A stretch of 64,000 bases of DNA, taken from Carposina sasakii. Its lineage: Eukaryota > Arthropoda > Insecta > Lepidoptera > Carposinidae. Both the position numbers and the translations under genes were made by a program. Positions 11,001-20,009 of the stretch are shown in pieces; the first letter of the stretch is position 1; each line of letters begins with the position of its first letter. The notes below the pieces were generated by a model that made no database searches, was not told the origin of the DNA, and saw only the letters and a list, made by a program, of their open reading frames with translations. The stretch spans positions 8,005,501-8,069,500 of the forward strand of contig CP053159.1 in the NCBI GenBank assembly GCA_014607495.2, written 5' to 3'.

Positions 11001-14000
11001 TATTTGCCTGGCTGTCGCTTTGACCCGGTATAGTAGTGTACATATTTGTCACTCGTTGACCATCAGGATGGCGTGTGCGTTCTGCTACTACGGCCTCGTG
11101 CTGATGACGACGGAGCTGTTCGAGGCGGAGGGCGGCGGCGACGAGACGTGCGCCGCCGACTGCCGCCCGCTGCAGACTACGGATTACATGGATCTGTTGT
11201 GGACCACACTTGCCGAGTTTCCGGGTATGGAATCATCATTCACCGTTCCCAAAACGAAGGAAATCCTCTACCACATTTAGCATTATATCTGGGGCCAGAT
11301 ATTCTCAATCAGGGCTAAATAGCAGTGACAAGTTGCTAGCTCATCGCCTGTGAGTACGCCTCTGGAGTCTACTAATAGACTCTTTACGACATACACGGAA
11401 AGAAAATATGCAGCTGATGTATCTTAGTCAGTGTTCTAGAAATATATCGTTATTTTAAGTGGCATGGCATATCTGCCAATTATATTTTAATCACCCCGCA
11501 ATGTATAGCGCTTTTCCAACACTTGTGTACGCACTGAGGAGTGTTTGTGTGTTACATTGCGTGTTTTGGATATTCAATGGAAAATTTCGTTTTCTGTAAA
11601 AATATATGTCTTCCCTACTTGTACTACCTATTTGAGGAAGAACTTTTCCATTGCACATAGCTTGCACTACCTACCTATCTAATAACCTACAATATAATGG
11701 TTTATTTATGACAGTAATTAATATTTTCAGGTATATTCGCAACCATATTTATAATTGAAAGGTTTGGACGAAAGAAAACAATGGCATCTCAGTTTGTTAT
11801 ATTTGCTGTGTGCGTTTGTGTACTCATCTACAATGAAAAGTAAGTTATTGTTTGTATAACTATACTCTATTTTTTAAATAGGAAACATCTAAAAATAATT
11901 ATATATTGAGTGCTTTAAATACATGAGTGTAAAATGCTAGTTTGGAAGTTTATAATTCCGCAACAAAGTATATTACAAAATGTACACATATGGACATAAC
12001 TGCGTGAAAAAAATATATAGACCGTAATATTTTATTTATACCTGAAGAAGCGCGAAATACATTTATAGTTGCTGACGATTAGCGTGGCGGGAAGTTTAAT
12101 TTTTATTTTGTTCTGCACCAAAGTTACCCCCGATCTAAGTACCTACCCCGATGATACGGTACGCAAGGTACATTTAAATAATAACAAATCCTTTATTTCA
12201 TTCACAAGTTGTAAAGGTTAATCAATATCATTGTGCTAATAAAATTATTTTCTTATTTACAGTCGAACGTTCCTGACATGCATTTTGTTTCTTGCTCGTG
12301 GGATTATAGCGGGACTATTCCAAGCAGCTTATGTTTATACACCTGAGGTGAGGCTTAAAACTTTCTATGTAAAATCTACATATTTTTGCCATGAATAAAA
12401 ATATGTCGCGCTGACAGGCTAAAATACTTGATTATACGTTTTTAAGTAGAGTAAAACCAACACTACTGAACCGCCCCCTGATTACGTAAAAGCAATAGCA
12501 AAGCCGAAGCCGCGCGATCGCTTTAATTATTGAGTGTGTGCGTGCGCGTAACGAGCGCTCGGCGTTCTCCCGCGCCCCGCACCTCGCCTCACACCCAAAT
12601 TATCGCGATCGCCCGGCTTCGGCTTGGGCGATTTAAAAGAAATGGTTCAGAGATAGTAAAAAAGTGCTGTAAGGGTTGAAATAGGGGATGAAAGTTTGTA
12701 TACGAATCACATATTTTTTTAAAGCTGATATTTCTTCAAAGCTTTAACTTACATATTTTTACTTTTGATTAGATATGAATATGACATGACATTGTAAAAA
12801 ATATACATGAACGAAGGTAAAAGAACAGACTAGTCATACCTACTTAAAGGTGATTCGAAGAGACCAGTTGGTTATACATTCTTCATTTGCAGGTGTATCC
12901 GACAGCTCTGCGATCAACAGCGGTGGGCGCTTGCAGCGGGGTGGCTAGACTGGGCGCCATGATCACTCCATACGTTGCCCAGGTAAATTAAGTTAAATAA
13001 ATAGTGAATTCTAGGTTCTAGAGTGGATACCACGTATCGGCAAACGCAGCGTGGGAAGGCCACCCGCGAGATGGACGGACGTCCTAGCCAAGGTCGCGGG
13101 TATCGGTTGGATTTAGGCTGCTTCCGACCGGTCGGAGTGGAGGTTGTTGGGGGAGGCCTATGTTCAGCAGTGGACTTCTCAAGGCTGAAAATGATGATGA
13201 ATGATAAAATAGTAAATTACATACATACTCGCGGGGTGTTTATTCGTTGCCATCGTTTACGACGGGTACGTACTCTGTACATCGAATAAAGTAAGTATAT
13301 GCCAAAAAATTGCTGGGAAACGATTTTAATTATTTTGTCAATTGTTTTTATTGACTTAGGCCATACACCGCCCGCAGTGTATGGCATCTAGTTATTTATT
13401 TTCGTCACAAATGTTTGTTACACGCGTCTATGTCTATGTGCAAAAAAAATGCAATCTGTTAACTCAACTTTGTACCTTAATATCTCGGAAACCAGAAACT
13501 TAAAGGTACGCTTCCACGGAGAAAAATGTTCGTGATGAGGAGAATGCCTAGTATTCAAAAACGTTGATGACAAAAAAGCACCTGCATAGTCTCGCCCATT
13601 ATGCCACAAAAAAGGTCTGATAACACGCCCACTTTTCAACAGTTCGCCTGTAAAGTACCACGCGGTAGCTTATCGCCGCTTTTCGAACACAAGTACAATA
13701 ATCTTGCGACCAGTAACAAATCAAATGGACTAACTTTCGGCTGCATAGTTCGTGATTCGAACTCGTTCGTGTTAACGTAAAGCAGCCGACCAATAACACT
13801 ATGGGGCGATGACGTGATGTAAACAACGGTACAACGGTTAACAGCTTAACGCGAACGCGATCGGGTTGTAAACTCAGCATGCCGACAGATTATGTGTTTT
13901 TTTCCACTCAGGTATTACTGAAAAACTCGATAGTAATCGCTACAGGGGTGTACTCAATGGCAGCCTTACTAGCCGCCATCGCCTGTCTCGCTCTACCCAT

Positions 14001-14049
14001 AGAGACTAAAGGGAGAGAGATGAGGGACTCCATTAATTCTACTACATAG
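5020..14049 (+). CDS. Svop: SVOP-like synaptic vesicle 2-related transporter (MFS)
   Basis: Thirteen exons join in frame: 5020-5137, 5257-5416, 5594-5690, 6146-6270, 6516-6579, 7437-7562, 8583-8654, 9846-9985, 11067-11224, 11731-11839, 12263-12347, 12893-12982 and 13912-14049. They give 493 codons, and every intron is GT..AG. The order of motifs is that of SVOP in the major facilitator superfamily: a cytosolic N terminus, [14 protein letters not shown] in TM1, [10 protein letters not shown] (MFS motif A, residues 116-125), [22 protein letters not shown] (sugar-porter type E-P-R), WLPESARY at 231-238, a cysteine-bearing loop before [15 protein letters not shown], the second RFGRKK motif, then [12 protein letters not shown] and a final LPIETKGRE. 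Family knowledge places SVOP in vesicle membranes with an unsettled substrate; transport of an organic ion or sugar-like solute is inferred only from the fold. The ATG at 5020 is the first in frame and the length suits the family. Introns carry at least ten repeats, none breaking an exon. Confidence 0.93.
6408..6496. repeat. long hairpin (inverted repeat) in SVOP intron 4
   Basis: Arms of about 35 bp (6408-6442 and 6461-6496) are complementary with few mismatches: CGCAGCTTCGGTAGAACAAA against TTGTTCTACCGAAGGTGCG. They flank an 18-bp loop. It is probably a miniature fold-back transposon. It lies just before the exon 5 acceptor at 6515, so it would sit near the branch-site region of the transcript. 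Confidence 0.8.
6716..7427 (+). mobile_element. 5'-truncated non-LTR retrotransposon tail
   Basis: A GC-rich block inside SVOP intron 5 contrasts sharply with the AT-rich intron. It ends GAATTTTGAAAGAGATACAAA followed by an AAT microsatellite at 7410-7425, and AAT repeats also lie at its left edge (6717-6728), as for a target duplication plus a simple-repeat tail. No reverse-transcriptase motif is left, so this is mostly 3' untranslated sequence. The element clade is not recognisable to me. Confidence 0.6.
7625..7790 (-). repeat. tRNA-derived SINE with unusual leader, copy 1
   Basis: On the minus strand a pol III-like A box (TGGCTTAGTGGTTA) and B box (GGTTCGATTCC) lie in a tRNA-like stretch ending CACTCGGGTGAAGAA. 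Before it is a leader (CTATCGGGATG ... CATCCGAGTAATTGACCC) that recurs in the copy at 25612-25790. The element lies in SVOP intron 6. Confidence 0.75.
7948..8045 (-). repeat. tRNA-derived SINE, copy 2 (tRNA part only)
   Basis: It repeats the tRNA-like half of copy 1 almost exactly (CACCCGAGTGGGAATCGAAC, CCGTGCCAGC, CCACTAAGCCAC on the plus strand). The leader is absent. Both copies share the same flanking ATAAAGAAAATGGAAAAA, which may be the SINE 3' part or a local duplication. Confidence 0.75.
8070..8185. mobile_element. fold-back MITE, copy 1
   Basis: Imperfect inverted arms: CCAAAGGTCAGATAGCC at the left and GGCTATCTGACATTTGG at the right. The arm pair and the block GAATAAAGTTGATGCTGT recur in the tighter hairpin at 53661-53786, so this is one family. 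Confidence 0.75.
8263..8525. mobile_element. palindromic MITE with TACAGGGTGTAAC ends, copy 1
   Basis: The element reads TACAGGGTGTAACAAAAAGG at the left and CCTTTTTGTTACACCCTGTA at the right, with complementarity continuing far inwards (ATGTTAAGCGAAA, AATAGCCCACT, ACCTATCCA, GAAATCACAT). Almost the whole element folds back on itself. A remnant of the other MITE family (GTGTTTTTCGTTGCCACCC, 8224-8244) abuts its left end, suggesting insertion into that element. A second, interrupted copy is at 61243-61781 and a fragment is at 48102-48237. Confidence 0.88.
8986..9316 (+). mobile_element. ~350-bp MITE (TACAGGRTGTTTTTT family), copy 1
   Basis: Terminal inverted repeats: TACAGGATATTTTTTCGTTG at the left and CGACCAAAAAACACCCTGTA at the right. 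Shared inner blocks are ACGAAGAGTACGTACTCTAT, ATTTTTCGTGAAAAAA, TGTGCATTTATGCA and CGGGAACGTTGACGACC. Open frames inside (9055-9255) are by-products. At least eight further copies or fragments lie in the window. Confidence 0.87.
9361..9521. mobile_element. GC-rich palindromic MITE
   Basis: Inverted ends: AACCCAAAGTGCGCACTAGTC at the left, and the reverse complement of the right end starts GAACCCCAAGCGCGCACTGG. It lies in SVOP intron 7, 45 bp after the preceding MITE. No second copy was noticed in the window. Confidence 0.7.
10013..10250. repeat. dispersed repeat (CAGCCTATTGCAG family), copy 1
   Basis: It matches 59365-59600 over CAGCCTATTGCAG, GGCACRCCACAAG, GGGCAGGCGGGTTGGTGACC and GGACTATGTTGTCA. 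The other copy is preceded by a CATCAT run, the reversed tail of an RTE-like non-LTR element. I read both as 3' ends of such retrotransposons. Confidence 0.65.
10252..11010 (+). repeat. dispersed repeat (GAACAAGTACCTACCATTG family), copy 1
   Basis: It shares long blocks with 18165-18600: GAACAAGTACCTACCATTG, TTATTGTGTGATACATTG, GAAGTCGGAA and GAATCATGGTCTGAAGTC. Its middle (GATGCCACGG, GCATGCTAGGTGCT, CAGATCCGAGGGTCAG) also matches 50930-51110 in reverse. It lies in SVOP intron 8. The class is not identified; the GAGGATGCCACGG block is common in lepidopteran repeats. Confidence 0.7.
11285..11420. repeat. short dispersed repeat (GTGACAAGTTGCTAGC), copy 1
   Basis: The core CAGTGACAAGTTGCTAGCTC followed by ATCGCCTGTGAG recurs near 58062, 58588 and (diverged) 16740. 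It starts directly after SVOP exon 9. The element class is unknown. Confidence 0.55.
12473..12640. mobile_element. GC-rich MITE with CCCCCTGATTAC end, copy 1
   Basis: The left end GCCCCCTGATTACG is followed by GCAATAGCAAAGCCGAAG, and the right half contains the inverted CGGCTTCGGCTTGG. The terminal GTAATCAGGGGG is lost. It belongs with 17234-17407 and 46335-46453. It lies in SVOP intron 11. Confidence 0.75.
13018..13200 (+). mobile_element. RTE-type retrotransposon 3' end (5'-truncated)
   Basis: Starting at GAGTGGATACCACGTATCGG the sequence repeats, in the opposite orientation, the C-terminal coding end of the element at 37945-38120. It keeps GGAAGGCCACCCGCGAGATG, GACCGGTCGGAGTGGAGG and GGGGGAGGCCTATG. 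It ends in an ATGATGATGA tail at 13189-13203, as expected for RTE elements. It is inserted in SVOP intron 12. Confidence 0.88.
13233..13588 (+). mobile_element. ~350-bp MITE (TACAGGRTGTTTTTT family), copy 2
   Basis: It carries GTGTTTATTCGTTGCC, GACGGGTACGTACTCTGTAC, ATTGCTGGGAAACGA, CGCGTCTATG and a right end GACAAAAAAGCACCTGCAT. It lies in SVOP intron 12, 30 bp after the RTE fragment. Confidence 0.8.
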
Positions 14050-14067
14050 CGGATAGTTTTTATTATA

Positions 14068-14249
14068 TTTTCTTACATTGACTGACATGTTTGTGAACAA
14101 GAGCAATAAAACTGTTTAAATATATATATTTACCCGACTGCGCCAGAAGGAGGGTTATGTTTTTCGAGTGTATGTTTGTATGTATATATCTTTGGCACCC
14201 TCTGGACGACTTGTCGCATTTGAGCTTAAGAGGTTCTATTACATTCGTC
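14068..14249. repeat. dispersed repeat ACCCGACTGCG...GGTTATG, copy 1
   Basis: ACCCGACTGCGCCAGAAGG, GGGTTATGTTTTTCGAGTGT and a TATGTATATAT tract recur at 62449-62610. The repeat covers the 3' untranslated region of the SVOP gene, including its polyadenylation signal area. Confidence 0.6.
14105..14110 (+). terminator. polyadenylation signal of the SVOP-like gene
   Basis: AATAAA lies 56 nt after the TAG stop at 14047-14049 and is the first canonical hexamer downstream. Confidence 0.6.
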
Positions 14250-14610
14250 TTAGGCTGCTTTTCCACCAAAGATATGCTATTCAGCTATGATGCGAAGATG
14301 TGAAATCTACGCTACGAAAATATGTGACCGTTTCCACCAATACTAAGCTATGTAGCTGTGCGAGAAAGATGCGCTATGAAGATGCGCAGCTCGATCTCTG
14401 CGATGTATCGATAGTAGGGAAGCATGCATCCATAGCACGCATCCATAGCACGCATTCATAGCACTCCTCCTTCCATATAAAAACATATTATCTTAGTTGA
14501 ATCCGTTTCCACCAGTGCTAAGCTATGAGCACCAATGAATATGATTGGTGGATATCAAACGCATCCATAGCAACGTAGCATAGTACATCTCTGGTGGTAA
14601 ACAGCCTTAA
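14250..14610. mobile_element. MITE with TTAGGCTGYTT ends
   Basis: Left end TTAGGCTGCTTTTCCACCAA. The reverse complement of the right end is TTAAGGCTGTTTACCACCAG. Internal copies of CATCCATAGCACGCATCCAT and GCTATG words lie between. The TTA at both edges would fit a PIF/Harbinger-type 3-bp target duplication, but the superfamily is inferred only from that. Confidence 0.75.
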
Positions 14611-16120
14611 TCGTGAGAGTGACACTGGTCACTTCAAATTTTTAAACAGTCGTGTTTTTTATTTAAATAAATGAGATTATTATACATATACTTTTAATTA
14701 TTTTTTTTATATTCTCTGTTCACAACTTGTTTAACTACCGTCATAATAACATATTTCCTGTGTGAAGATAAATGAATCTCATTGTTTATTTAGTAAGTAC
14801 CTGAATGTATTTGGACCAATACTTTTATCCATTTATATGTGTTATGTGTAGTAAATTAAGATAAATAATTATTATATTTCCCAATTGGAAGTTGAAAATG
14901 TTGAAAATATTATGTATTTTATAGATAATTTCTCAGTTTTTTGTTATAATACCTAAAATTTTAATATAAAGTTATGCTTATAAAGCAGATTCCTGATTAT
15001 AATATAGCTATGTCGTGTTATGTATTTAAGCATTTTTATAATACCCTTTTTATTGTACAATACTTTTGTATTGTCTTAAATTTTTACTAACTAGCTTAAG
15101 ACTTCCTAAAAGACTGCTTTGATATTTTATATGTACCTATATTATGACGCTGAATGTCTAACTATCAAACTAAGATAAAACATTTTATACTTATTAAACC
15201 CTACAGAAACACCCATTCCAAAATATCAAAATAAATAAATTAAAGCCTGGCCACGTCGCAACAGCTTATCCGGCTTGAAGGACCAAGAATAGGTTGAAAG
15301 TTAATTGCTTTTTTGTCCACTGCTTATTTATAATTAAATAGCGAAAAGGAAGATGTTATTATGCACATGGAAATTGCATTATTTATTATTTTTAAGCACA
15401 AATTAATTTAATCATACTTTTATAAACCAGTCAATTCAGTATTAATGCTCTTTTGGATCAATACAAAATATTTCCAATGCGATGTTTGTATTTAGTGTTT
15501 TACATTGGTTGTGATAACAGTACTTAAAGGTTGCTACTATTTTTATATATGTAAATACATCTAGATCAAAGGATAAAGTATATACCTATTTAGCTATTTT
15601 TGTAAAGTTTTCGTGTTAATACAAATTAATTAGACAAGTTTATTTGGAAAACCTGACAGGAATATCCATTGAGTACCTATTTGGTTATTGGGTGCTAAGA
15701 TGCTCTGATAATTTGTATCAACACGTGAAATTCATTAATAACATATTAAATGTCCAAAGATATTTATAATCATGCTTAGTACTAAGTTTTATTTCGATTT
15801 ATGGCATTTACAAAAGTGTGGATATAACAGTCATATTATTCCTATTGTACTTATTACAAGATTCATGTTACACTATTACTATTGTACGCTATATGCAATG
15901 CGGTTTGACTTTGCTTCATCCAAAATTCATCATTGGCACAGGGGGCTTAGTAGGCAGAGTAATACATTAACTATCGACAGAGAAGTTCGACAAGTTATCG
16001 CAACATTCCCACTAATAACTGTTAGATAAACGTCACACCATTTAACGAAGGCGCTTAATAAAGGATTCCTATTGGAGGAAAGTTTCGATTACTGCCAATT
16101 CCGCTGTCGCTCGTGAAATT
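14611..16120. other. AT-rich intergenic stretch, no gene seen
   Basis: I find no reading frame with protein character, no splice-linked exons and no named repeat here. The few 60-90 codon frames have no recognisable motif. Confidence 0.5.
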
Positions 16121-16121
16121 T

Positions 16122-16320
16122 ATATAATGAGGGATTTTCTGACAACTATTAATAGAAAAAAAAAATAGTATCAATCACATGGATAGATGGCGAGATCGAA
16201 TCTCCGTCCCGAAATTCAGTTTTGTCATTGATGACGTACAGGGGTGGAGCAGGGTAGGACATTCTCTCACGCCATCTATTTTTGACAGTTGTTTTAACTT
16301 GTCCGAAAATCCCTCATTTT
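16122..16320. mobile_element. MITE with AATGAGGGATTTTC ends, copy 1
   Basis: Left AATGAGGGATTTTCTGACAA and right TTGTCCGAAAATCCCTCATT form about 20 bp of inverted repeat. Just inside, GGATAGATGGCG pairs loosely with CGCCATCTATTTTTGACAG. A diverged relative is at 26360-26890. Confidence 0.8.
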
Positions 16321-16639
16321 CTAAGCCTCCAGATATAATTAATTTATGTACGTATTTACTTAATGTACATAGATTATTTTCCCTAACAGTGCTTAGGTAC
16401 TGTAAGTGCACGGCACCGATCTCTGGTTTGACTCGACAATCTAACTAATAGAATTAGTTTTTTTTTATTATTATTTACACACCTTATTTAATAAATGAAG
16501 TGCACTTTTTAAATATTATGATGTTTTATTGTAGTGACTCCGCCATCAGCAACTGATCAAGAATAGGTATGCATAACGACTATGTTTGATTTTAAATGTT
16601 ATTCAATGAAGATTTTATTCCTACGACTCGCATCTCCTG

Positions 16640-16865
16640 TTACCTGAACTAACTATCGCTTGTTACATCAGCCGCATCTCCTTCCGTTCATGGCGTAAGA
16701 GTAGATTGAGGAACTTGAGCATTCACTCAGGCGATATGCTAGTAACTTGTCACTGATCGTTACGCTGTCCACGATAGGCAGAACATGGCAGTGGTCTCCT
16801 TTTATGATTACCTATTCTGCATTTCTGGCTACCCCGTTTCGGGGACTTAGCCGTACGTACCTATA
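16640..16865. repeat. short dispersed repeat (CTAGTAACTTGTCACTGATCG), copy 2
   Basis: CTAGTAACTTGTCACTG and CCCCGTTTCGGGGACTTAGCC resemble blocks near 56410 and 58480. It is a weak, diverged match, recorded to explain the stretch. Confidence 0.4.
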
Positions 16866-17233
16866 TCCTGCACACAAATATCTGAAACGACACTAGCGCA
16901 ATATGCATAGAGATGGTCGTACCGTAACCATGTGCAGTAGGTAAGTACTTGCACACGATTATTAGGAAGCTTTTTCCTGACACGTGACATGTCGTGTGAA
17001 GGTGCACGTGCAATAGGTAGGTACATACTTACCTATTAGGAATAGCATAGCATAAGAGACGAGACATTTTATTCGCTGTATTATAAAGAAACCATATTGG
17101 CAGCCCAGAGTTGTCAAGTTTGTTACCTTACCCTTTACCGCCGAATAGTAACAACCCACACAAGTAGGTATTCTAAAACCGTCTTGCACTTTACTTTTAT
17201 TGAGATACATTATAAGAGATTTAAAATTACCCG

Positions 17234-17407
17234 TCCCCTGATTACCTGTAGTAGCAGAGCCGAAGTAATGCGATAGCGAAAATTGAGAAAGTGTGCGCGT
17301 GGGGCGCAGGAGGACGTCTCGCGGCGCTCGTCCCGCGCACGCAATCTCAATAATTTTGCTATCGCGCTGCTTCGGCTTTGCTATTGCAAATTAGGTAATC
17401 AGGGGGC
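17234..17407. mobile_element. GC-rich MITE with CCCCTGATTAC ends, copy 2
   Basis: Left GTCCCCTGATTACCTG and right AGGTAATCAGGGGGC are inverted repeats. Inside, GCAGAGCCGAAGTAATGCG pairs with CGCTGCTTCGGCTTTGC. This is the best-preserved copy of the family. The open frame at 17283-17477 is only a by-product of its GC content. Confidence 0.83.
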
Positions 17408-17619
17408 CCAACACTTAGCAAGTGCGGCGAAACGTTATAAATCTAGAAGACGGACTCGTTACGTCTTAAATGTTTAGGCTTTTTAAATTATGCACGTTTG
17501 ATCCTGGTTGGAAACCAGGTGTAAATCTCGTGTCAAAAAATCGAATGTTGCGGAAACATTAGGTTTAAAAGAAAACACGCAAATTATATCATCATAATCA
17601 AGTCTTTATCAGGCACACA

Positions 17620-17778
17620 ATTGAGATCACGTCTCGGTAGGTAGGTACCGTATGTGTTATCAAAGGTAGCATGCACTGGTTAAATAACTTCGCCTTTAAA
17701 GACTAGGGTATCTTAGACACAAGCTTCGTAGATTCTCGATTTACCCTCTTTCGCGTAGTTGGACCTACATACGAGTAG
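17620..17778 (-). mobile_element. decayed RTE-type retrotransposon fragment
   Basis: GAGATCACGTCTCGG, GCATGCACTGGTTAAATAAC, TTCGCCTTTAAAGACTAGGG and AGCTTCGTAGATTC match, with many changes, the RTE region at 38330-38440 in the same orientation. Only about 160 bp remain. Confidence 0.7.
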
Positions 17779-18040
17779 TTGACCCCATGAAAGTGTAAAG
17801 AACAACGGACGTAATACTGTCAATGCACATATTGAAGCACCGTAATGGCGGCGGGTTGCGTATTTTCTAGTAGGCGCCGAGCTTACTATGGTTTGTATGT
17901 GTGGGTGGATAACGCGTCAATACGATTGAATACACATCCCTACTCCATGGAATATCGTTACCGAGATTACTATGAATGCTTAACTCTGTGTATTGACAAC
18001 TCTGTCCGTTATTCTTTATACGTTCATGGTTGACCCCTTT
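17778..18040. mobile_element. MITE, GACCCCATGAA family, copy 1
   Basis: Left GACCCCATGAAAGTGTAAAG and right CTTTATACGTTCATGGTTGA form inverted ends, each carrying an ACGGAC or GTCCGTT word. The body (GAAGCACCGTAATGGC, CATCCCTACTCCATGG) is the reverse complement of the element at 19405-19665. The 62-codon open frame inside is not a gene. Confidence 0.72.
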
Positions 18041-18164
18041 CTTTTCCGTAGTTCCATTGATGAGACGATAACAAAAAATAAATTAAACCGTAATCCCATT
18101 TGCTTATGAGACTACCGATAATAAAATCTGTAGTGTGTAGGATGTGTATGACAGCCAGGCAAAT

Positions 18165-18600
18165 ACTGAGATACTGAACAAGTACCTACCATTGTTTTGA
18201 GTTATACGACAGTGTTATTATTATTCGCAGGAAATAAATTTTTGATTTGATTATACGCAATGTTTTTGTTGTATCGGGCAATCCTGTGACTAGTTAAATG
18301 GGCTTATCGGTTATTGTGTGATACATTGTTGTTTCTTGGACCACTTGTGACTCTCCTTTGGGGATGATCAGTTTTTTGAACTTTTTTGAGGGCAACTTTT
18401 TTTTTTAAATCATCCATAGGTAAAAAATTTGTTTTTAAGTCATTATTTAAGGCCTACTTAAACAACCCCACTATTTTTTTCTAAAAAAATGAAGAAGTCG
18501 GAAAATTTCAGAATTTTCCTGCGAAAATTTTTACTGGTTTTCATCTCAGAATCATGGTCTGAAGTCACCATATAAATATTGGCCTGGCTGTCACCCGTAT
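18165..18600 (+). repeat. dispersed repeat (GAACAAGTACCTACCATTG family), copy 2
   Basis: Same order of blocks as 10252-11010 (GAACAAGTACCTACCATTG, TTATTGTGTGATACATTG, GAAGTCGGAAA, GAATCATGGTCTGAAGTC, GGCCTGGCTGTC), with the central 250 bp deleted. Confidence 0.72.
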
Positions 18601-18604
18601 GTAT

Positions 18605-18682
18605 GTACAGGCCCATGACCGGGATCGAACCTACTACGCACATCGACTATAAGGCGCGCCCGTGTTGGGCTATCACTGCTTA
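18605..18682 (-). repeat. tRNA-derived SINE head
   Basis: On the minus strand: GCAGTGATAGCCCAACACGG (A-box region) and GTAGGTTCGATCCCGGTCAT (B box GGTTCGATCCC), then GGGCCTGTAC. This is the same head as the SINEs at 33735 and 63035. The anticodon-loop region is not a functional tRNA. Confidence 0.7.
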
Positions 18683-18689
18683 CAAAAAT

Positions 18690-19404
18690 AAAATAAAAAA
18701 ATTTAGTAGTGATTATTTAAGATTTATTTTACTGGTTTTAACACATACTCGTACACACCTACATACATATTAATTTTGTATCCATACACTTAACAAAATA
18801 TTTTTAAGTTACTTAATTCTTTATCGTTACAAAATGGGTGTTTGTGTGCAGGCATGAAACAAAAAACTATTCAATCACAGTACAAATCACTATAAAATTA
18901 ATAGTAAACCTTTAACTATTATAGTCAGGATATAAAAATAAAACCTAAATAAATCAAATTAATCAGTCAAACACGACTTAATAACATAACTAACGACGAG
19001 ACCTACCTTAAATATACGATTCACACTCAATTTATCTTACAAATTATATGCAATAAACTAACTAAACATTGGTGGAAGGGATTTCATTTTGCAATAAATA
19101 TAAATACTGACTAAGTAACTAATATAGGTACATAAAGAATATTTACATTATAACTAATAGCCTAATTTTGTTCCATAAAATCTTTCAGCATTATCCAAAT
19201 TTTTCAATTAGGTAGGTACAGCTCTGTCCATGGATAAGTATAACTAGGTACAGTAAATTCAAACTGATAATAACAATATGACGATGAAATAAACTCGTGT
19301 CGATTGTTATAATCTAATTCATCTTTTGAATAAATATCAGGTGTATGAGTCACGGCTTCAACAGATATTATTTATAGGGTAGATATCTAAAACGCCACAT
19401 AAAA
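18690..19404. other. AT-rich stretch, nothing recognised
   Basis: No gene or named repeat is visible. It is simple AT-rich sequence with TAGGTA words. Confidence 0.45.
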
Positions 19405-19665
19405 AAGATGGCCATGGACGTATAAAAATAACGGACGGTGTGATGTCACTACACTCACAGATGGTAACATTCATGGTAAGCCCGATTACGTATATACAAT
19501 GGAGTGGGGATGTATTCACACATTAGCCACTTCCACATGCAAACAATAGTAAGCGCGGCCCCTATCAGAAAATACGCACACATGCAAAAGACGCTGCCAT
19601 TACGGTGCTTCAATTTGTACAGTATCAGTCAGCACTCGGCCCATTATTCTTAATACGTTCATGAA
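19405..19665. mobile_element. MITE, GACCCCATGAA family, copy 2 (inverted)
   Basis: CCATGGACGTATAAAAATAA at the left and ATTATTCTTAATACGTTCAT at the right are inverted ends. The body reads as the reverse complement of 17778-18040 (GGAGTGGGGATGTATTCACA, GCCATTACGGTGCTTC). Confidence 0.72.
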
Positions 19666-19819
19666 GAGATTATGACCTCCGTGATGAAGATGGACCGCAA
19701 TAAGCAAACAAATCTTTCTGATCCACGTCCTTCATTAATAGTGCGTTTTAACTGACGACGCCGAGCTGGGTGGAGTAGAGCTGTAGAGCAAATCGGAAAA
19801 TTTATCAAAATACAGTGCT

Positions 19820-20008
19820 CGATATCATCTCCACAGCGACTTCTCCATCAATCAATCTATCCGATTTCAATGCAGTTTTCAGGAAGGTGCTGTGACAGAT
19901 CCCACTTAACATATCTTTATCCAGGGAAAATGTTTTTATCCCGGATAATATCGACATTTTATTTTTTCTGCAGTCCACGCGGACGTAGTCGCGGGCGTCC
20001 ACTAGTAC
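19820..20008 (-). repeat. dispersed GTGGACGCCCGCGAC repeat, copy 1
   Basis: In reverse: CTAGTGGACGCCCGCGACT, then GGATAAAAACATTTTCCCTGG, AAGTGGGATCTGTCACAGC and CTGAAAACTGCATTGAAATC. Complete copies at 29430 and 52516 run a further 130 bp to TTATTATATGTATAGAT. Confidence 0.85.
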
Positions 20009-20009
20009 A

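Noticed and set aside
13023..13289. 88-codon frame in SVOP intron 12
   Set aside because: It is the antisense or shifted reading of the RTE 3' end followed by a MITE.
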